Shown here in pieces: positions 1-10,642 of a stretch of DNA of 64,000 nucleotides. The notes beneath the pieces are model-generated. The model was not told where the DNA came from and did not search any database. It saw nothing but the letters and a program-made list of their open reading frames with translations. Position 1 is the stretch's first letter. Each line of letters starts with the position of its first letter. The position numbers and the translations under genes are program-made. This stretch comes from Muribaculaceae bacterium (GTDB lineage Bacteria > Bacteroidota > Bacteroidia > Bacteroidales > Muribaculaceae): the NCBI GenBank assembly GCA_023663365.1, contig JAMPHP010000001.1:668967-732966 (forward strand). The letters are read 5' to 3'.

Positions 1-1073
1 TGAACATCGGCCCGCAGCACCCCGCCACACACGGTGTGCTCCGCTTCCGCACCGCTGTAGACGGCGAGACCATCAAGAAAATCGACGTTTACTGCGGATA
101 TATCCACCGCGGCATAGAGAAGCTCTGCGAGAACCTCATGTATCCGCAGACCCTTCACTTCATGGACCGTATGGACTACTTCTCGGCCCATAACTACCAC
201 CACGCCCTGTGCATGCTCATCGAGAAGGCCGCCGGCATCGAAATCAGCCGTCGCGCACAGGTAATCCGCGTGATGATGGACGAGCTCTCGCGCATCGCCT
301 CGCACTGCCTCTTCATCGGCACATACTGCATGGACCTCGGTGCCACCACCATGCTCTTCTACGCTCTGCGTGTGCGTGAGCAGATTCTCGACATCATGGA
401 GAAGACCTGCGGAGCCCGCATGACATTCAACTACGACTGCATAGGCGGTGTGATGCAGGACATCGCTCCCGACTTCGCAGCCGACGTGAAAGCTCTTCTG
501 GCAGTTCTTCCCAAGAACATCAAGGAATACAACGAAGTATTTACCGGCAATATCATCGCCCGCAACCGTATGGAAGGCGTGGGCGTGCTCTCGCGTGAGG
601 ATGCAATCGCCTACGGTATTACCGGACCTTCGGGCCGCGCTTCCGGCTGGGCATGCGACATGCGCAAGCTGCAGCCCTACAGCATCTATTCGGAGCTCGA
701 CTTCGAGGAAGTTGTTGCCACCGAAGGCGACTCTATGGCTCGCTTCAAATGCCGCATCCGCGAAATCGAAGAGTCGGCCAAGATTCTTGAGCAGCTCGTC
801 GACAATATCCCCGACGGCGAATACTGCGTGAAGGTCCCCAAGATGATCAAGCTGCCCGTGGGTGCGTGGTTCCAGCTCACCGAAGGCTGCCGCGGCGCTT
901 TCGGCCTCTATCTCGAGAGCGACGGCTCCACCAAGCCCTACCGCCTCAAGATTGCTCCTCCCTGCTTGCCTCAGGCATGTGTGGTCGATCACATCACCCG
1001 TGGACAGAAGATTGCCGACCTTATCACCATCGGCGGCTCGCTCGACTATATCGTGCCTGACATCGACCGCTAA
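1..1073 (+). CDS. nuoD: NADH-quinone oxidoreductase subunit D (5' partial)
   Basis: This is the peripheral-arm subunit of respiratory complex I that, with NuoB, shapes the quinone-binding cavity. The frame is open from base 3, and its first residues read NIGPQHPATHGVLRF, the family's N-terminal signature, so only a few residues (or a NuoC part, if it is a CD fusion) lie outside the window. The GTG at position 36 is internal and is not the start. About 356 residues are visible, ending in the usual DxIVPDIDR tail. nuoH follows after 56 nt. The genes nuoE, nuoF and nuoG, which sit between D and H in Escherichia coli, are absent here, as expected for the Bacteroidetes 11-subunit enzyme. Confidence 0.97.
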   Translation, partial: NIGPQHPATHGVLRFRTAVDGETIKKIDVYCGYIHRGIEKLCENLMYPQTLHFMDRMDYFSAHNYHHALCMLIEKAAGIEISRRAQVIRVMMDELSRIASHCLFIGTYCMDLGATTMLFYALRVREQILDIMEKTCGARMTFNYDCIGGVMQDIAPDFAADVKALLAVLPKNIKEYNEVFTGNIIARNRMEGVGVLSREDAIAYGITGPSGRASGWACDMRKLQPYSIYSELDFEEVVATEGDSMARFKCRIREIEESAKILEQLVDNIPDGEYCVKVPKMIKLPVGAWFQLTEGCRGAFGLYLESDGSTKPYRLKIAPPCLPQACVVDHITRGQKIADLITIGGSLDYIVPDIDR

Positions 1074-1129
1074 GCACAGCCAACACAAAGCATTATCACA
1101 GAATCACAGCATATCATTAATAAACCACT

Positions 1130-2206
1130 ATGCAAGATTTATCTTTCATCACCACGTGGATCGACAACTCGCTCCGCGCCCTTATGCCCGGCTGGCTCAC
1201 CGTGACGGTGGAGTGCCTCCTTATCGGCGTGGGTCTGCTGCTTGTCTACGCCCTGCTGGCTCTTTTCTATATATACTACGAGCGCAAGCTCTGTGCTGCG
1301 TTCCAGTGCCGACTCGGCCCGAACCGCGTAGGTCCCTGGGGGCTGCTGCAGTCGTTCGCCGATATGTTCAAGATGCTCATCAAGGAGATTATTCATCTTA
1401 ACCATATCGACCGCTTCCTCTTCGGCCTTGCTCCCTATCTTGTGATTATCGCCTCGATGCTTGCCTTCGCATGTCTGCCCTGGGCGAACGGTATTCAGGT
1501 AATCAACTTCAACATAGGCATTTTCTTCCTCATCGCCGTATCGTCGATCGGTGTGCTTGGTATCCTCCTTGCCGGCTGGTCGTCGAACAATAAGTTCACC
1601 CTCATCGGTTCGCTTCGCTCGGGTGCCCAGATGGTGAGCTACGAGCTCTCTATCGGCCTCTCTGTGATTACTATGGTGTGCCTTGCCGGCACTATGTCGG
1701 TGGAGGGAATTGTGGCAGAGCAGAGCGACCTCTGGTTCATCTTCAAGGGTCATATCCCCGCCATCATCGCTTTCATCATCTATATGATTGCCGGTACGGC
1801 CGAGACCAACCGTGGCCCGTTCGACCTTCCCGAGGCTGAGAGTGAGCTTACCGCCGGTTACCACACCGAATATTCGGGTATGCACTTCGGCTTCTTCTAC
1901 CTGGCCGAGTACCTGAACCTCTTCATCGTGTCGGGCGTTGCCGCCACACTCTTCTTCGGTGGCTGGATGCCCCTCCACATCCCCGGCTGGGACGGATTTA
2001 ACCACATCATGGACTTCATTCCTTCGATAGTATGGTTCCTCGGCAAGGCATTCGTGCTTTCGTTCGTGATCATCTGGTTTAAGTGGACATTCCCCCGTCT
2101 GCGTATCGACCAGCTCCTCTCGCTGGAGTGGAAGTATCTCCTCCCCATCAATCTCGTCAACCTCGTGCTGATGGTGCTTATCATCACACTCAACTGGCAC
2201 TTTTAA
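1130..2206 (+). CDS. nuoH: NADH-quinone oxidoreductase subunit H
   Basis: This membrane subunit of complex I lies at the junction with the hydrophilic arm and contributes to the quinone channel. The 358-residue protein has about eight hydrophobic helices. It shows the family motifs [21 protein letters not shown] (about residues 48-68, first-loop region), a [13 protein letters not shown] segment and [21 protein letters not shown] in the conserved cytoplasmic loop. The length fits the family. The next gene in the same direction is not nuoI but atpD, 36 nt downstream, with no terminator seen between them. Confidence 0.97.
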   Translation: MQDLSFITTWIDNSLRALMPGWLTVTVECLLIGVGLLLVYALLALFYIYYERKLCAAFQCRLGPNRVGPWGLLQSFADMFKMLIKEIIHLNHIDRFLFGLAPYLVIIASMLAFACLPWANGIQVINFNIGIFFLIAVSSIGVLGILLAGWSSNNKFTLIGSLRSGAQMVSYELSIGLSVITMVCLAGTMSVEGIVAEQSDLWFIFKGHIPAIIAFIIYMIAGTAETNRGPFDLPEAESELTAGYHTEYSGMHFGFFYLAEYLNLFIVSGVAATLFFGGWMPLHIPGWDGFNHIMDFIPSIVWFLGKAFVLSFVIIWFKWTFPRLRIDQLLSLEWKYLLPINLVNLVLMVLIITLNWHF

Positions 2207-2233
2207 TTAAAGCAATACCTCACCCCAAGATAA

Positions 2234-3748
<1,515 letters not shown>

Positions 3749-3775
3749 TCAAGATCACGTACGCATCACACTTTC

Positions 3776-4024
3776 ATGCCATCCACAATGACACTCCGCA
3801 TAATTTCAGCACAAGAGATACTCTTCACGGGCGATGTAAGTTCTGTCACGCTCCCCGGCAGTATGGGCGAGTTCACAGTGCTCCGCAATCACGCCTCGCT
3901 TCTTGCCACGCTCACGGCCGGGACGGTGAAGTATGTCGATGCCGCAGGAGCCGAGCAGAGCACTGCTATCGGCGGTGGAGTAGTGGACGTGGACAGCAAT
4001 GTAGTTTCGGTGTGCGTATATTGA
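3776..4024 (+). CDS. atpC: F1Fo ATP synthase subunit epsilon (short form)
   Basis: This is the central-stalk epsilon subunit. The 82-residue protein has only the N-terminal beta-sandwich domain (SAQEILFTGDVSSVTLPGSMGEFTVLRNHASLLATL). The C-terminal helical hairpin that inhibits ATP hydrolysis in E. coli and Bacillus (total about 135 residues) is missing, because the stop follows directly after the DVDSNVVSVCVY strand. The ATG at 3788 (MTLRII) is an equally good start and would give 78 residues. It lies 27 nt after atpD and just before atpB. Confidence 0.92.
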   Translation: MPSTMTLRIISAQEILFTGDVSSVTLPGSMGEFTVLRNHASLLATLTAGTVKYVDAAGAEQSTAIGGGVVDVDSNVVSVCVY

Positions 4025-4032
4025 AATAAGCT

Positions 4033-5178
4033 ATGATCCGTATCAAGATATTCACTATATGCCTGCTGGCGCTCCTGGCCGCCACGGTGTGCGCAAAGGC
4101 CGAGACAGCTCCGGCTATCGCTGCCGCCGAGGCCGCTGCCGACAGTGCCGAGAAGAAAATCAACCCCAAGGAGATTATCTTCGAGCACCTTCTCGACGGC
4201 TACGGATGGGAAGTGCCCTTCGACCATCACCACCGCATACCCCTGCCGGTGATTGTGTATGCCTCCGATGGCTGGCACTGCTTCTCGTCGGGTCGGCTTG
4301 ACCACGGACACTCCTATACCGACGGCAATTGTACTTTTAAAATCGCCGGTGCCGGAAGCAAGTATAAAGGTAAGGTTGTGGAGATAGTCAATGGCGAGGA
4401 AATTCGTCCGCTCGATATCTCTATCACAAAGAACGTGTGCGCCCTTTTCATCACCATATTCCTTGTAGGCGGTGTGATGATATGGCTTGCCCGCTTCCAT
4501 AAGAATCATCCTTTCAAAGCTCCGCGCAAAGGGCTCGGTGCAGTCGAGGTGTGCGTGACTTTCGTCTACGACGGCGTGATCAAACCCATCCTCGGTCCGC
4601 AGGCCAAGCGCTTCGCACCCTATCTGCTCTCGGTGTTCTTCTTCATCCTTGTGATGAACCTGCTCGGCCTTGTGGTGATATTCCCCGGCGGTGCCAATCT
4701 TACCGGCAATATCGCCGTGACACTCGTGCTGGCTGTGTGCACTTTCCTTGTCACCAACATCTTCGGCAACAAGCACTACTGGAAGGAAATCTTCTGGCCT
4801 GACGTACCCATGTGGCTCAAGGTGCCCCTGCCGATTATGCCCGTAATCGAGATTTTCGGTATGTTCACCAAGCCGGCAGCGCTCACGGTGCGTCTGTTCG
4901 CCAACATGATGGGCGGCCACATGATAGTGATTACACTCACTCTGCTCATCTTCATCTTCTCGGCCATCAGCCCCGTAGCCGGAGGTGCCGCCACTGTGGT
5001 ATCGCTGTTCTTCTCGATATTCATGCTGCTCATCGACGTGCTTGTGAGCTTCATCCAGGCATACGTGTTCACCATGCTTTCGGCAATCTTCATTGGCATT
5101 GCTCAGGAAAAGGAGCATGAAGAACATGCCGACGAACACAAGAGCGTGGGCAAGCAGATTGTGGATACACTCATTTAA
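4033..5178 (+). CDS. atpB: F1Fo ATP synthase subunit a
   Basis: This membrane subunit forms the two proton half-channels next to the c-ring. At 381 residues it is about 110 longer than the E. coli protein. The extra N-terminal part begins with a hydrophobic signal-like segment (MIRIKIFTICLLALLAATVCA) followed by an Ala/Glu-rich stretch and a His-rich region before the first conserved helix. The essential arginine is in KPAALTVRLFANMMGGHM (about R287). Such long, signal-bearing a subunits are usual in Bacteroidetes. No atpI-like gene is present between atpC and atpB. Confidence 0.96.
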   Translation: MIRIKIFTICLLALLAATVCAKAETAPAIAAAEAAADSAEKKINPKEIIFEHLLDGYGWEVPFDHHHRIPLPVIVYASDGWHCFSSGRLDHGHSYTDGNCTFKIAGAGSKYKGKVVEIVNGEEIRPLDISITKNVCALFITIFLVGGVMIWLARFHKNHPFKAPRKGLGAVEVCVTFVYDGVIKPILGPQAKRFAPYLLSVFFFILVMNLLGLVVIFPGGANLTGNIAVTLVLAVCTFLVTNIFGNKHYWKEIFWPDVPMWLKVPLPIMPVIEIFGMFTKPAALTVRLFANMMGGHMIVITLTLLIFIFSAISPVAGGAATVVSLFFSIFMLLIDVLVSFIQAYVFTMLSAIFIGIAQEKEHEEHADEHKSVGKQIVDTLI

Positions 5179-5221
5179 GATAATTCTAAAACAAAACAAC
5201 AATACTAAAACTCAAAGAACT

Positions 5222-5464
5222 ATGTTAGGACTTTTAGCAGAAATCGCTCCCGTATTGGGACTCGGCGCCTCCATCGGCGCTGCAATCGCAGCCATCGGCG
5301 CAGGTATCGGTATCGGTAAAATCGGCGCCTCCGCTATGGAAGCTATCGCTCGTCAGCCCGAAGCATCCGGCGACATCCGAAGCAACATGATTGTGATTGC
5401 CGCCCTCGTCGAAGGTGTGGCCCTCTTCGCTGTGATTGTCTGCGCTCTTTCGCTCTTCCTCTAA
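5222..5464 (+). CDS. atpE: F1Fo ATP synthase subunit c
   Basis: This is the proteolipid that forms the rotating c-ring. The ATG at 5222 gives 80 residues: two hydrophobic helices around the polar loop ARQPE (residues 43-47). The ion-carrying carboxylate is Glu64 in ALVEGVALF. The residue after Glu64 is Gly, not Ser, and the first-helix position that holds Gln in sodium-type rings is Ile in GIGIGKIG, so the sequence suggests proton coupling. A longer reading frame starting at 5093 overlaps the end of atpB and was not chosen. Confidence 0.96.
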   Translation: MLGLLAEIAPVLGLGASIGAAIAAIGAGIGIGKIGASAMEAIARQPEASGDIRSNMIVIAALVEGVALFAVIVCALSLFL

Positions 5465-5489
5465 TTCACGACTCTTTCGCGCTGATTAA

Positions 5490-5987
5490 ATGGAACTATT
5501 CACTCCCGATTTCGGCCTGATATTCTGGATGTTCGTGGCCTTCGGCGTACTCTTCCTCATCCTGTGGAAGTTCGCCTGGCCCATGATCCTCAAGAGTGTC
5601 GACAGCCGTGCCGACCTCATCGACAAGGGTGTGGAATATGCCCAGGCGGCTAAGCAACAGCTCGACAATGCCCGCCAGGAAGCCGAATCTTACCTCAACG
5701 ACGCCCGTCGCCAGCAGGCCGATATGCTCCGCGAAGCCGACAAGATGAAAACTCAGATCATCGAGCAGGCTCGCGTGGCTGCTCAGGCCGAAGCACAGAA
5801 GGTGATGGACAACGCCAAACTTCAGATTCAGCAGCAGCAAAAAGAAGCTCGCCAACAATTCCGCAACCAAGTGAGCGATTTCGCCCTCCAGATCGCAGGC
5901 AAAATCGTGCACAACCAGATGCAGCAGGATGCCGCCCAGAACAAACTGGTCGACTCCATGCTCGATGAGATTGAAAAGAACAACTAA
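5490..5987 (+). CDS. atpF: F1Fo ATP synthase subunit b
   Basis: This is the peripheral-stalk subunit. The 165-residue protein has one N-terminal membrane helix (about residues 8-30, FGLIFWMFVAFGVLFLILWKFAWP) followed by a long charged coiled coil rich in Gln, Ala and Glu. The length fits the single-b family. It lies 25 nt after atpE and 3 nt before atpH, so it is part of the same transcript. Confidence 0.95.
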   Translation: MELFTPDFGLIFWMFVAFGVLFLILWKFAWPMILKSVDSRADLIDKGVEYAQAAKQQLDNARQEAESYLNDARRQQADMLREADKMKTQIIEQARVAAQAEAQKVMDNAKLQIQQQQKEARQQFRNQVSDFALQIAGKIVHNQMQQDAAQNKLVDSMLDEIEKNN

Positions 5988-5990
5988 GCT

Positions 5991-6539
5991 ATGGACAAAG
6001 GTCTTATTCCCCGCCGATATGCCAAGGCTCTCTATGAGGTAGCTGCCGGGCGCAGTGCCGATGCATCGGTCTACGCGCTCATGCAGAAGCTCTCCGATGC
6101 TTTTGCCGCCGAGAAAGAGCTCGGGTCTACCGTGGCAAATCCCTTTATCGCCACGGCCGATAAGGTAAAGCTCCTCACCGAGGCCGCCGGTGGCGCCGAA
6201 GCTGCCGGCAATGCAATGTATCAGGACTTCCTCAAGCTCCTGGCACAGAACAAGCGCCTCGACATGGCGAGGGATATCGCACTGGCATACATAGCTCTCT
6301 ACCGCAAGGAGCACAGCATCTACCGCGTGAGTGTGGTGAGTGCCGCTCCTCTCGGCAGCAAGGAGCGAGAGCGCCTCGAGGCCGTCATTGCCAAGCATGT
6401 GGGCGAGGGCACCATGGAGTACGACTACACTGTGGATCCCGCCCTCATCGGTGGCTTTACCGTGACTGTCAACTCGGAGCGCCTTGATGCCTCTGTGGCA
6501 AACACGCTCAAGCAGATGCGACTCCAGCTCCTCGGATGA
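5991..6539 (+). CDS. atpH: F1Fo ATP synthase subunit delta
   Basis: This subunit joins the peripheral stalk to the top of F1 (OSCP type). The 182-residue protein begins with GLIPRRYAKALYEVA, the N-terminal helical-bundle signature. It ends with the conserved strand and helix region around DYTVDPALIGGFTVTVNSERLDASVANTLKQMRLQL. It starts 3 nt after the atpF stop. Function is clear from position and C-terminal motif, although the family is divergent in sequence. Confidence 0.95.
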   Translation: MDKGLIPRRYAKALYEVAAGRSADASVYALMQKLSDAFAAEKELGSTVANPFIATADKVKLLTEAAGGAEAAGNAMYQDFLKLLAQNKRLDMARDIALAYIALYRKEHSIYRVSVVSAAPLGSKERERLEAVIAKHVGEGTMEYDYTVDPALIGGFTVTVNSERLDASVANTLKQMRLQLLG

Positions 6540-6591
6540 TTTCTTTTCGACACCCTTTTTTATCAACCGTCAGCAAGTTCAACCCCAATAA

Positions 6592-8172
6592 ATGAAAAAT
6601 CCCAGCGAGATTTCAGAAGTATTGAAGCAACAGCTCGAGAACGTCAATTCAAAGGTGACTTTCGAGGAAGTCGGCACCGTGCTTGACGCGGGCGACGGCG
6701 TTGCCCACGTGTATGGCCTCGACAATGTAGGCGCCAACGAGCTCGTAGAGTTCGAGAACGGCGTCAAAGGCGTGGCTATGAACCTTGAGGAGAGCAACGT
6801 CGGCGTTATTCTCCTCAACGACGTCAACAAAGTCACCGAAAACATGACCGTGCGGCGTACCGGCGAGATTGCCTCCATCCCTGTGGGCGAAGGCTTGCTC
6901 GGGCGCGTCATCAATATCCTCGGCGAGCCCATCGACGGCCGCGGTCCTATCGGTGGCGAGCTCTTCCGCCTCCCCCTCGAGCGCAAGGCTCCCGGTGTAA
7001 TCTACCGCCAGCCCGTTACCCAGCCGCTGCAGACCGGCCTTAAGGCTATCGATGCCATGGTGCCCATCGGTCGTGGTCAGCGCGAGCTCATCATCGGCGA
7101 CCGCCAGATCGGTAAGACCGCCATCGCCATCGACACTATCATCAACCAGCGCAGCAACTACGAAGCCGGCAAGCCGGTGTACTGCATCTACGTGGCCATC
7201 GGTCAGAAGGCATCGTCGATAGCTGCCATCGTTGAGACCCTCCGCCAGCACGGAGCCCTCGACTACACCGTGGTCGTAGCCGCCACCGCTTCGGAGTCGG
7301 CCGCTATGCGCTACTTCGCTCCCTTTGCGGGCGTAGCCATCGGCGAGTTCTTCCGCGATACCGGCCGCGATGCCCTCATCGTGTACGACGACCTCTCGAA
7401 GCAGGCTGTTGCCTACCGTGAGGTGTCGCTCATCCTCAAGCGCCCCTCGGGCCGCGAGGCATACCCCGGCGATATTTTCTACCTCCACTCGCGCCTGCTC
7501 GAGCGTGCTGCCAAGATTATCGACAATCAGGAAGTGGCATCGCAGATGAACGACCTCCCCGAGCCTCTCAAGCCCCTGGTGAAAGCCGGTGGTTCGCTCA
7601 CGGCTCTTCCTATCATCGAGACACAGGCCGGCGACGTTTCGGCATACATCCCCACCAACGTGATTTCTATCACCGACGGTCAGATATTCCTCGAGACAGC
7701 GCTCTTCAACCGCGGTATCCGCCCCGCCATCAACGTGGGTATCTCCGTGTCGCGTGTGGGTGGCAACGCTCAGGTCAAGGCCATGAAGAAAGTTGCCGGT
7801 ACTCTAAAGATTGACCAGGCACAGTTCCGTGAGCTTGAGTCCTTCACAAAGTTCGGCGGCGATATGGACGCTGTCACAGCCCGCGTCATCGACAAGGGCC
7901 GCAAGAACGAGCGCCTGCTCATCCAGCCTCAGTACCGCCCCATGCCCGTGCAGCAGGAGATCGCCATCATCTACTGTGGCGTGAACGGCCTGCTCGAGAA
8001 CGTGCCCCTCGCCGAGGTGGCCGAGTTCGAGAAGCAGTTCCTCCAGCTCCTCGAGGCCAAGCATGCCGACGATGTTCTGGCCGAGCTCGCTAAAGGCAAG
8101 CTCACCGACGATGTGGCCGCCAAGCTCACCGCCGCAGCAAAGGACGTTGCAGCGCGCTTTCAGGCCAAGTGA
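6592..8172 (+). CDS. atpA: F1Fo ATP synthase subunit alpha
   Basis: This is the non-catalytic nucleotide-binding subunit of F1. The 526-residue protein has a Walker A motif GDRQIGKT at about residues 169-176; E. coli has Thr where this one has Ile, but the P-loop Gly, Lys and Thr are kept. Other family segments are [17 protein letters not shown] and the [18 protein letters not shown] region. It lies 52 nt after atpH and 61 nt before atpG. Confidence 0.98.
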   Translation: MKNPSEISEVLKQQLENVNSKVTFEEVGTVLDAGDGVAHVYGLDNVGANELVEFENGVKGVAMNLEESNVGVILLNDVNKVTENMTVRRTGEIASIPVGEGLLGRVINILGEPIDGRGPIGGELFRLPLERKAPGVIYRQPVTQPLQTGLKAIDAMVPIGRGQRELIIGDRQIGKTAIAIDTIINQRSNYEAGKPVYCIYVAIGQKASSIAAIVETLRQHGALDYTVVVAATASESAAMRYFAPFAGVAIGEFFRDTGRDALIVYDDLSKQAVAYREVSLILKRPSGREAYPGDIFYLHSRLLERAAKIIDNQEVASQMNDLPEPLKPLVKAGGSLTALPIIETQAGDVSAYIPTNVISITDGQIFLETALFNRGIRPAINVGISVSRVGGNAQVKAMKKVAGTLKIDQAQFRELESFTKFGGDMDAVTARVIDKGRKNERLLIQPQYRPMPVQQEIAIIYCGVNGLLENVPLAEVAEFEKQFLQLLEAKHADDVLAELAKGKLTDDVAAKLTAAAKDVAARFQAK

Positions 8173-8233
8173 TACCCATATCCCTAACAGACCGCATTAA
8201 GCATACCCCATCCAATAAACCAATCACCCCTCA

Positions 8234-9130
8234 ATGGCAACCCTACGTGAACTAAAAGGACGTATCGGCTCGGTAGCCTCTTCCGAGAAGATTACCGGAG
8301 CTATGAAAATGATTTCATCCGCCAAGATGCACAAGGCGGAGGGAGTCCTGCGCCGTTTGCAGCCCTTCCGCCAGTGTGTGCAGACGGTGATTGGCAACCT
8401 TCTGTCGTCCGACGCCGCCGTCAGCTCGCCGCTGACGGCGCGCCGCCCGGCTGTGAGCCGAGCCGCCATTGTGGTGCTCGGTAGCGACGACGGCCTCTGC
8501 GGTGCCTACAACGTGAATATCTTCAAAGGCCTGCTCGAGAGCATTGCCGCTCTCCGCGCCGAAGCCGGTGCCGATGTGGCCATCGAGATAGTGCCGGTGG
8601 GCAAGAAGATGCGCCGCGCCGTGGAGCGCATAGCCGTCGGCGACCCTCACCTGAGCATCGCCCCGCAGGCAGAGGTCGACTCCAAGAGCGATGGCGATGC
8701 CGTGAAGGCTTTCGCCCGCACCTTCGAGGAGCGTTTTCTCTCGGGAGAGCTCGACAGGGTAGTGCTGCAGTATATGCACTACTATTCGGCCGGCCGTCAG
8801 CGCCTCGTGTGCGAGACCTACCTGCCGGTGTCGCAAGATGCTCTTGCAGGAGCTTCCGCAGCAAAAGGCGAAGGGCGCCCCTACCTCTTCGAGCCCGACG
8901 CCGCCACCATCTTCGGCACCGTGCTGCCGATGTACCTGCTGTCGGTGATGCAGCAAGCATTCGCCGAAAACCGCGCCAGTGAGCAGGCTGCGCGTGTGAT
9001 GGCAATGCAAAGTGCCAACGACAACGCTCAGAAGCTCCTTGAGCAACTTCAGCTTGAATATAATAAACTGCGCCAGCAAGGCATCACCACCGAGCTGCTC
9101 GACATCGTCGGCGGCCAGGCGCGCGACTGA
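8234..9130 (+). CDS. atpG: F1Fo ATP synthase subunit gamma
   Basis: This is the rotor shaft of F1. The 298-residue protein has the family's N-terminal coiled-coil start (LKGRIGSVASSEKITGAMKMISSAKMHKAE), the mid-protein DDGLCGAYNVN segment and the C-terminal helix MAMQSANDNAQKLLEQLQLEYNKLRQQGITTELLDIVGG. It closes the ATP synthase cluster. nuoI begins 60 nt later with no hairpin terminator seen in between. Confidence 0.96.
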   Translation: MATLRELKGRIGSVASSEKITGAMKMISSAKMHKAEGVLRRLQPFRQCVQTVIGNLLSSDAAVSSPLTARRPAVSRAAIVVLGSDDGLCGAYNVNIFKGLLESIAALRAEAGADVAIEIVPVGKKMRRAVERIAVGDPHLSIAPQAEVDSKSDGDAVKAFARTFEERFLSGELDRVVLQYMHYYSAGRQRLVCETYLPVSQDALAGASAAKGEGRPYLFEPDAATIFGTVLPMYLLSVMQQAFAENRASEQAARVMAMQSANDNAQKLLEQLQLEYNKLRQQGITTELLDIVGGQARD

Positions 9131-9190
9131 CCTCGCGGGGCGCACACAGCATAGAAATAACATCGTAACACTCAATCGAAACATTAATTC

Positions 9191-9796
9191 ATGGGTAGCG
9201 TAAAAGAATATTTTTCAACGTTAGGCACCGGCATCGCAAGCCTTCTCAAGGGCATGAAGGTGACCGGCAAGGAGTTTGTCACTCCCAAAATCACGGAGTG
9301 CTATCCTGAGAACCGCCTCACGCACCATCCGGCAGAGCGCTTCCGCGCACAGCTCAAATTTGTGTACGACAGCGAGGGCAACCACAAGTGCATCGCCTGC
9401 GGCAGCTGCGAGCGCAACTGCCCCAACGGCACCATCTCTATCGAGAGCCGTATGGTGACCACACCCCAGGGCACCAAGAAAAAGAAGCTCGACAAGTACT
9501 TCTACGACCTTGGCAGCTGCACCTTCTGCCAGCTCTGTGTCACCAACTGCCCCACGGCTGCTATCGAGTTCGACAACGACTTCGAGCAGGCCGTGTTCAC
9601 CCGCTCCAAGCTCGTCAAGCAGCTCAACTATCTCCCCGAGAAAGAAGAGCCGGAACCCACCCCCGAGGAGCTTGCCAAGATTGAGGCCGAACGTCAGGCC
9701 AAGATAGCTGCTGCAAAGGCCGCTGCTGCCGCAAAGAAAGCCGCCGCCGAAGCTGCCGCCAAGGGTGCCGACGACTCTAAAGAAGAAAATAAATAA
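9191..9796 (+). CDS. nuoI: NADH-quinone oxidoreductase subunit I (2[4Fe-4S] protein)
   Basis: This complex I subunit carries the two tetranuclear clusters N6a and N6b. The 201-residue protein has both cysteine motifs: CIACGSCERNCPNG and CTFCQLCVTNCPTAAI. After the conserved part (about residue 150) it continues with a tail of about 50 residues made almost only of Ala, Lys and Glu, which would be an extended or helical charged tail. It restarts the nuo gene series after the inserted ATP synthase genes. Confidence 0.97.
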   Translation: MGSVKEYFSTLGTGIASLLKGMKVTGKEFVTPKITECYPENRLTHHPAERFRAQLKFVYDSEGNHKCIACGSCERNCPNGTISIESRMVTTPQGTKKKKLDKYFYDLGSCTFCQLCVTNCPTAAIEFDNDFEQAVFTRSKLVKQLNYLPEKEEPEPTPEELAKIEAERQAKIAAAKAAAAAKKAAAEAAAKGADDSKEENK

Positions 9797-9804
9797 ACCG
9801 ATAT

Positions 9805-10320
9805 ATGGATTCAGTAGGAAGTTTAATCTTGTATTTTATCGTCGCTCTGGCGATGATAGTCTTCTCAGTGATGGCCGTAACGACGCGTAAGATCCTGCGT
9901 GCCGCCACCTACCTGCTGTTCACGCTTTTTGCCGCCGCCGTGGTCTACTTCATGCTCGACTATGAGTTCCTCGGTGCCGTTCAGATAGCTGTGTACGCCG
10001 GTGGTATCGTGGTGCTCTTCGTCTTTGCCATCCTTCTTACGAGCCGTCCCGGCGACAATACCGAGCGCCTCACCTCGCGCTCGCGAGTGCTCGGCGGAAT
10101 CGCAGCCGTGGCCATGCTGCTTATAGCAGGCTATGCGCTTGTGAGCCGCTGTGCCGTGGCATTCGCTTCGAAGCCGGCGATGGACGCCCCCGACATGCAG
10201 ACCGTAGGCACGGCCCTCCTGGGCTCCGGTGCCGGTGAGTATCTGCTGCCCTTCGAGGCCGTCAGCGTACTGCTGCTCGCTTGTATAATAGGTGGTGTCG
10301 TAATCGCCCGTAAACGTTGA
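9805..10320 (+). CDS. nuoJ: NADH-quinone oxidoreductase subunit J
   Basis: This is a small membrane subunit of complex I, 171 residues with about five hydrophobic helices. The conserved segment LGAVQIAVYAGGIVVLFVFAILLT is present at about residues 50-75. It lies 8 nt after nuoI and 5 nt before the preferred nuoK start. Confidence 0.95.
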   Translation: MDSVGSLILYFIVALAMIVFSVMAVTTRKILRAATYLLFTLFAAAVVYFMLDYEFLGAVQIAVYAGGIVVLFVFAILLTSRPGDNTERLTSRSRVLGGIAAVAMLLIAGYALVSRCAVAFASKPAMDAPDMQTVGTALLGSGAGEYLLPFEAVSVLLLACIIGGVVIARKR

Positions 10321-10325
10321 TTGCT

Positions 10326-10637
10326 ATGGAAATAACAGCTATATACTATTTAGTGCCCGCGCTGATAATGTTCTGCTGCGGTGTTTACGGTTTCATCACC
10401 CGCAAAAACATGATTGCCATGCTGATATCGCTGGAGCTCATGCTCAATGCAGTGGATATCAACTTCGTGGTGTTCAACCGCTTCCTTTATCCCGAGCAGA
10501 TGGAGGGCATGTTCTTCACCCTCTTCGCAATAGCTATCGCCGCAGCGGAGACCGCTCTGGCAATCGCTATCATCATCAACATTTTCCGAGCCGCCAAGAA
10601 TATCGACGTGCGCTCGCTTAACGAAATGAAATTCTAA
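10326..10637 (+). CDS. nuoK: NADH-quinone oxidoreductase subunit K
   Basis: This is a three-helix antiporter-like subunit of complex I. The ATG at 10326 gives 103 residues, the family's normal size. A TTG at 10317 would overlap nuoJ and is less likely. The conserved ITRKNMIAMLISLELMLNAV stretch contains the intramembrane glutamate (ELMLN), and a second acidic residue lies in AAETALAIAI. Confidence 0.95.
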   Translation: MEITAIYYLVPALIMFCCGVYGFITRKNMIAMLISLELMLNAVDINFVVFNRFLYPEQMEGMFFTLFAIAIAAAETALAIAIIINIFRAAKNIDVRSLNEMKF

Positions 10638-10642
10638 GCGCC

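Noticed and set aside
36..1073. GTG at 36 as the start of nuoD
   Set aside because: The frame is open to the window edge and the residues before it (NIGPQHPATHG) belong to the conserved family N terminus, so the gene is simply cut by the window.
1139..2200. Long open frame (353 codons) antisense to nuoH
   Set aside because: The product is rich in His, Glu and Arg without any family pattern; it mirrors the codon structure of nuoH. Similar mirrors lie opposite nuoL (10634-12496), atpB (3889-5202) and atpG (8315-9184).
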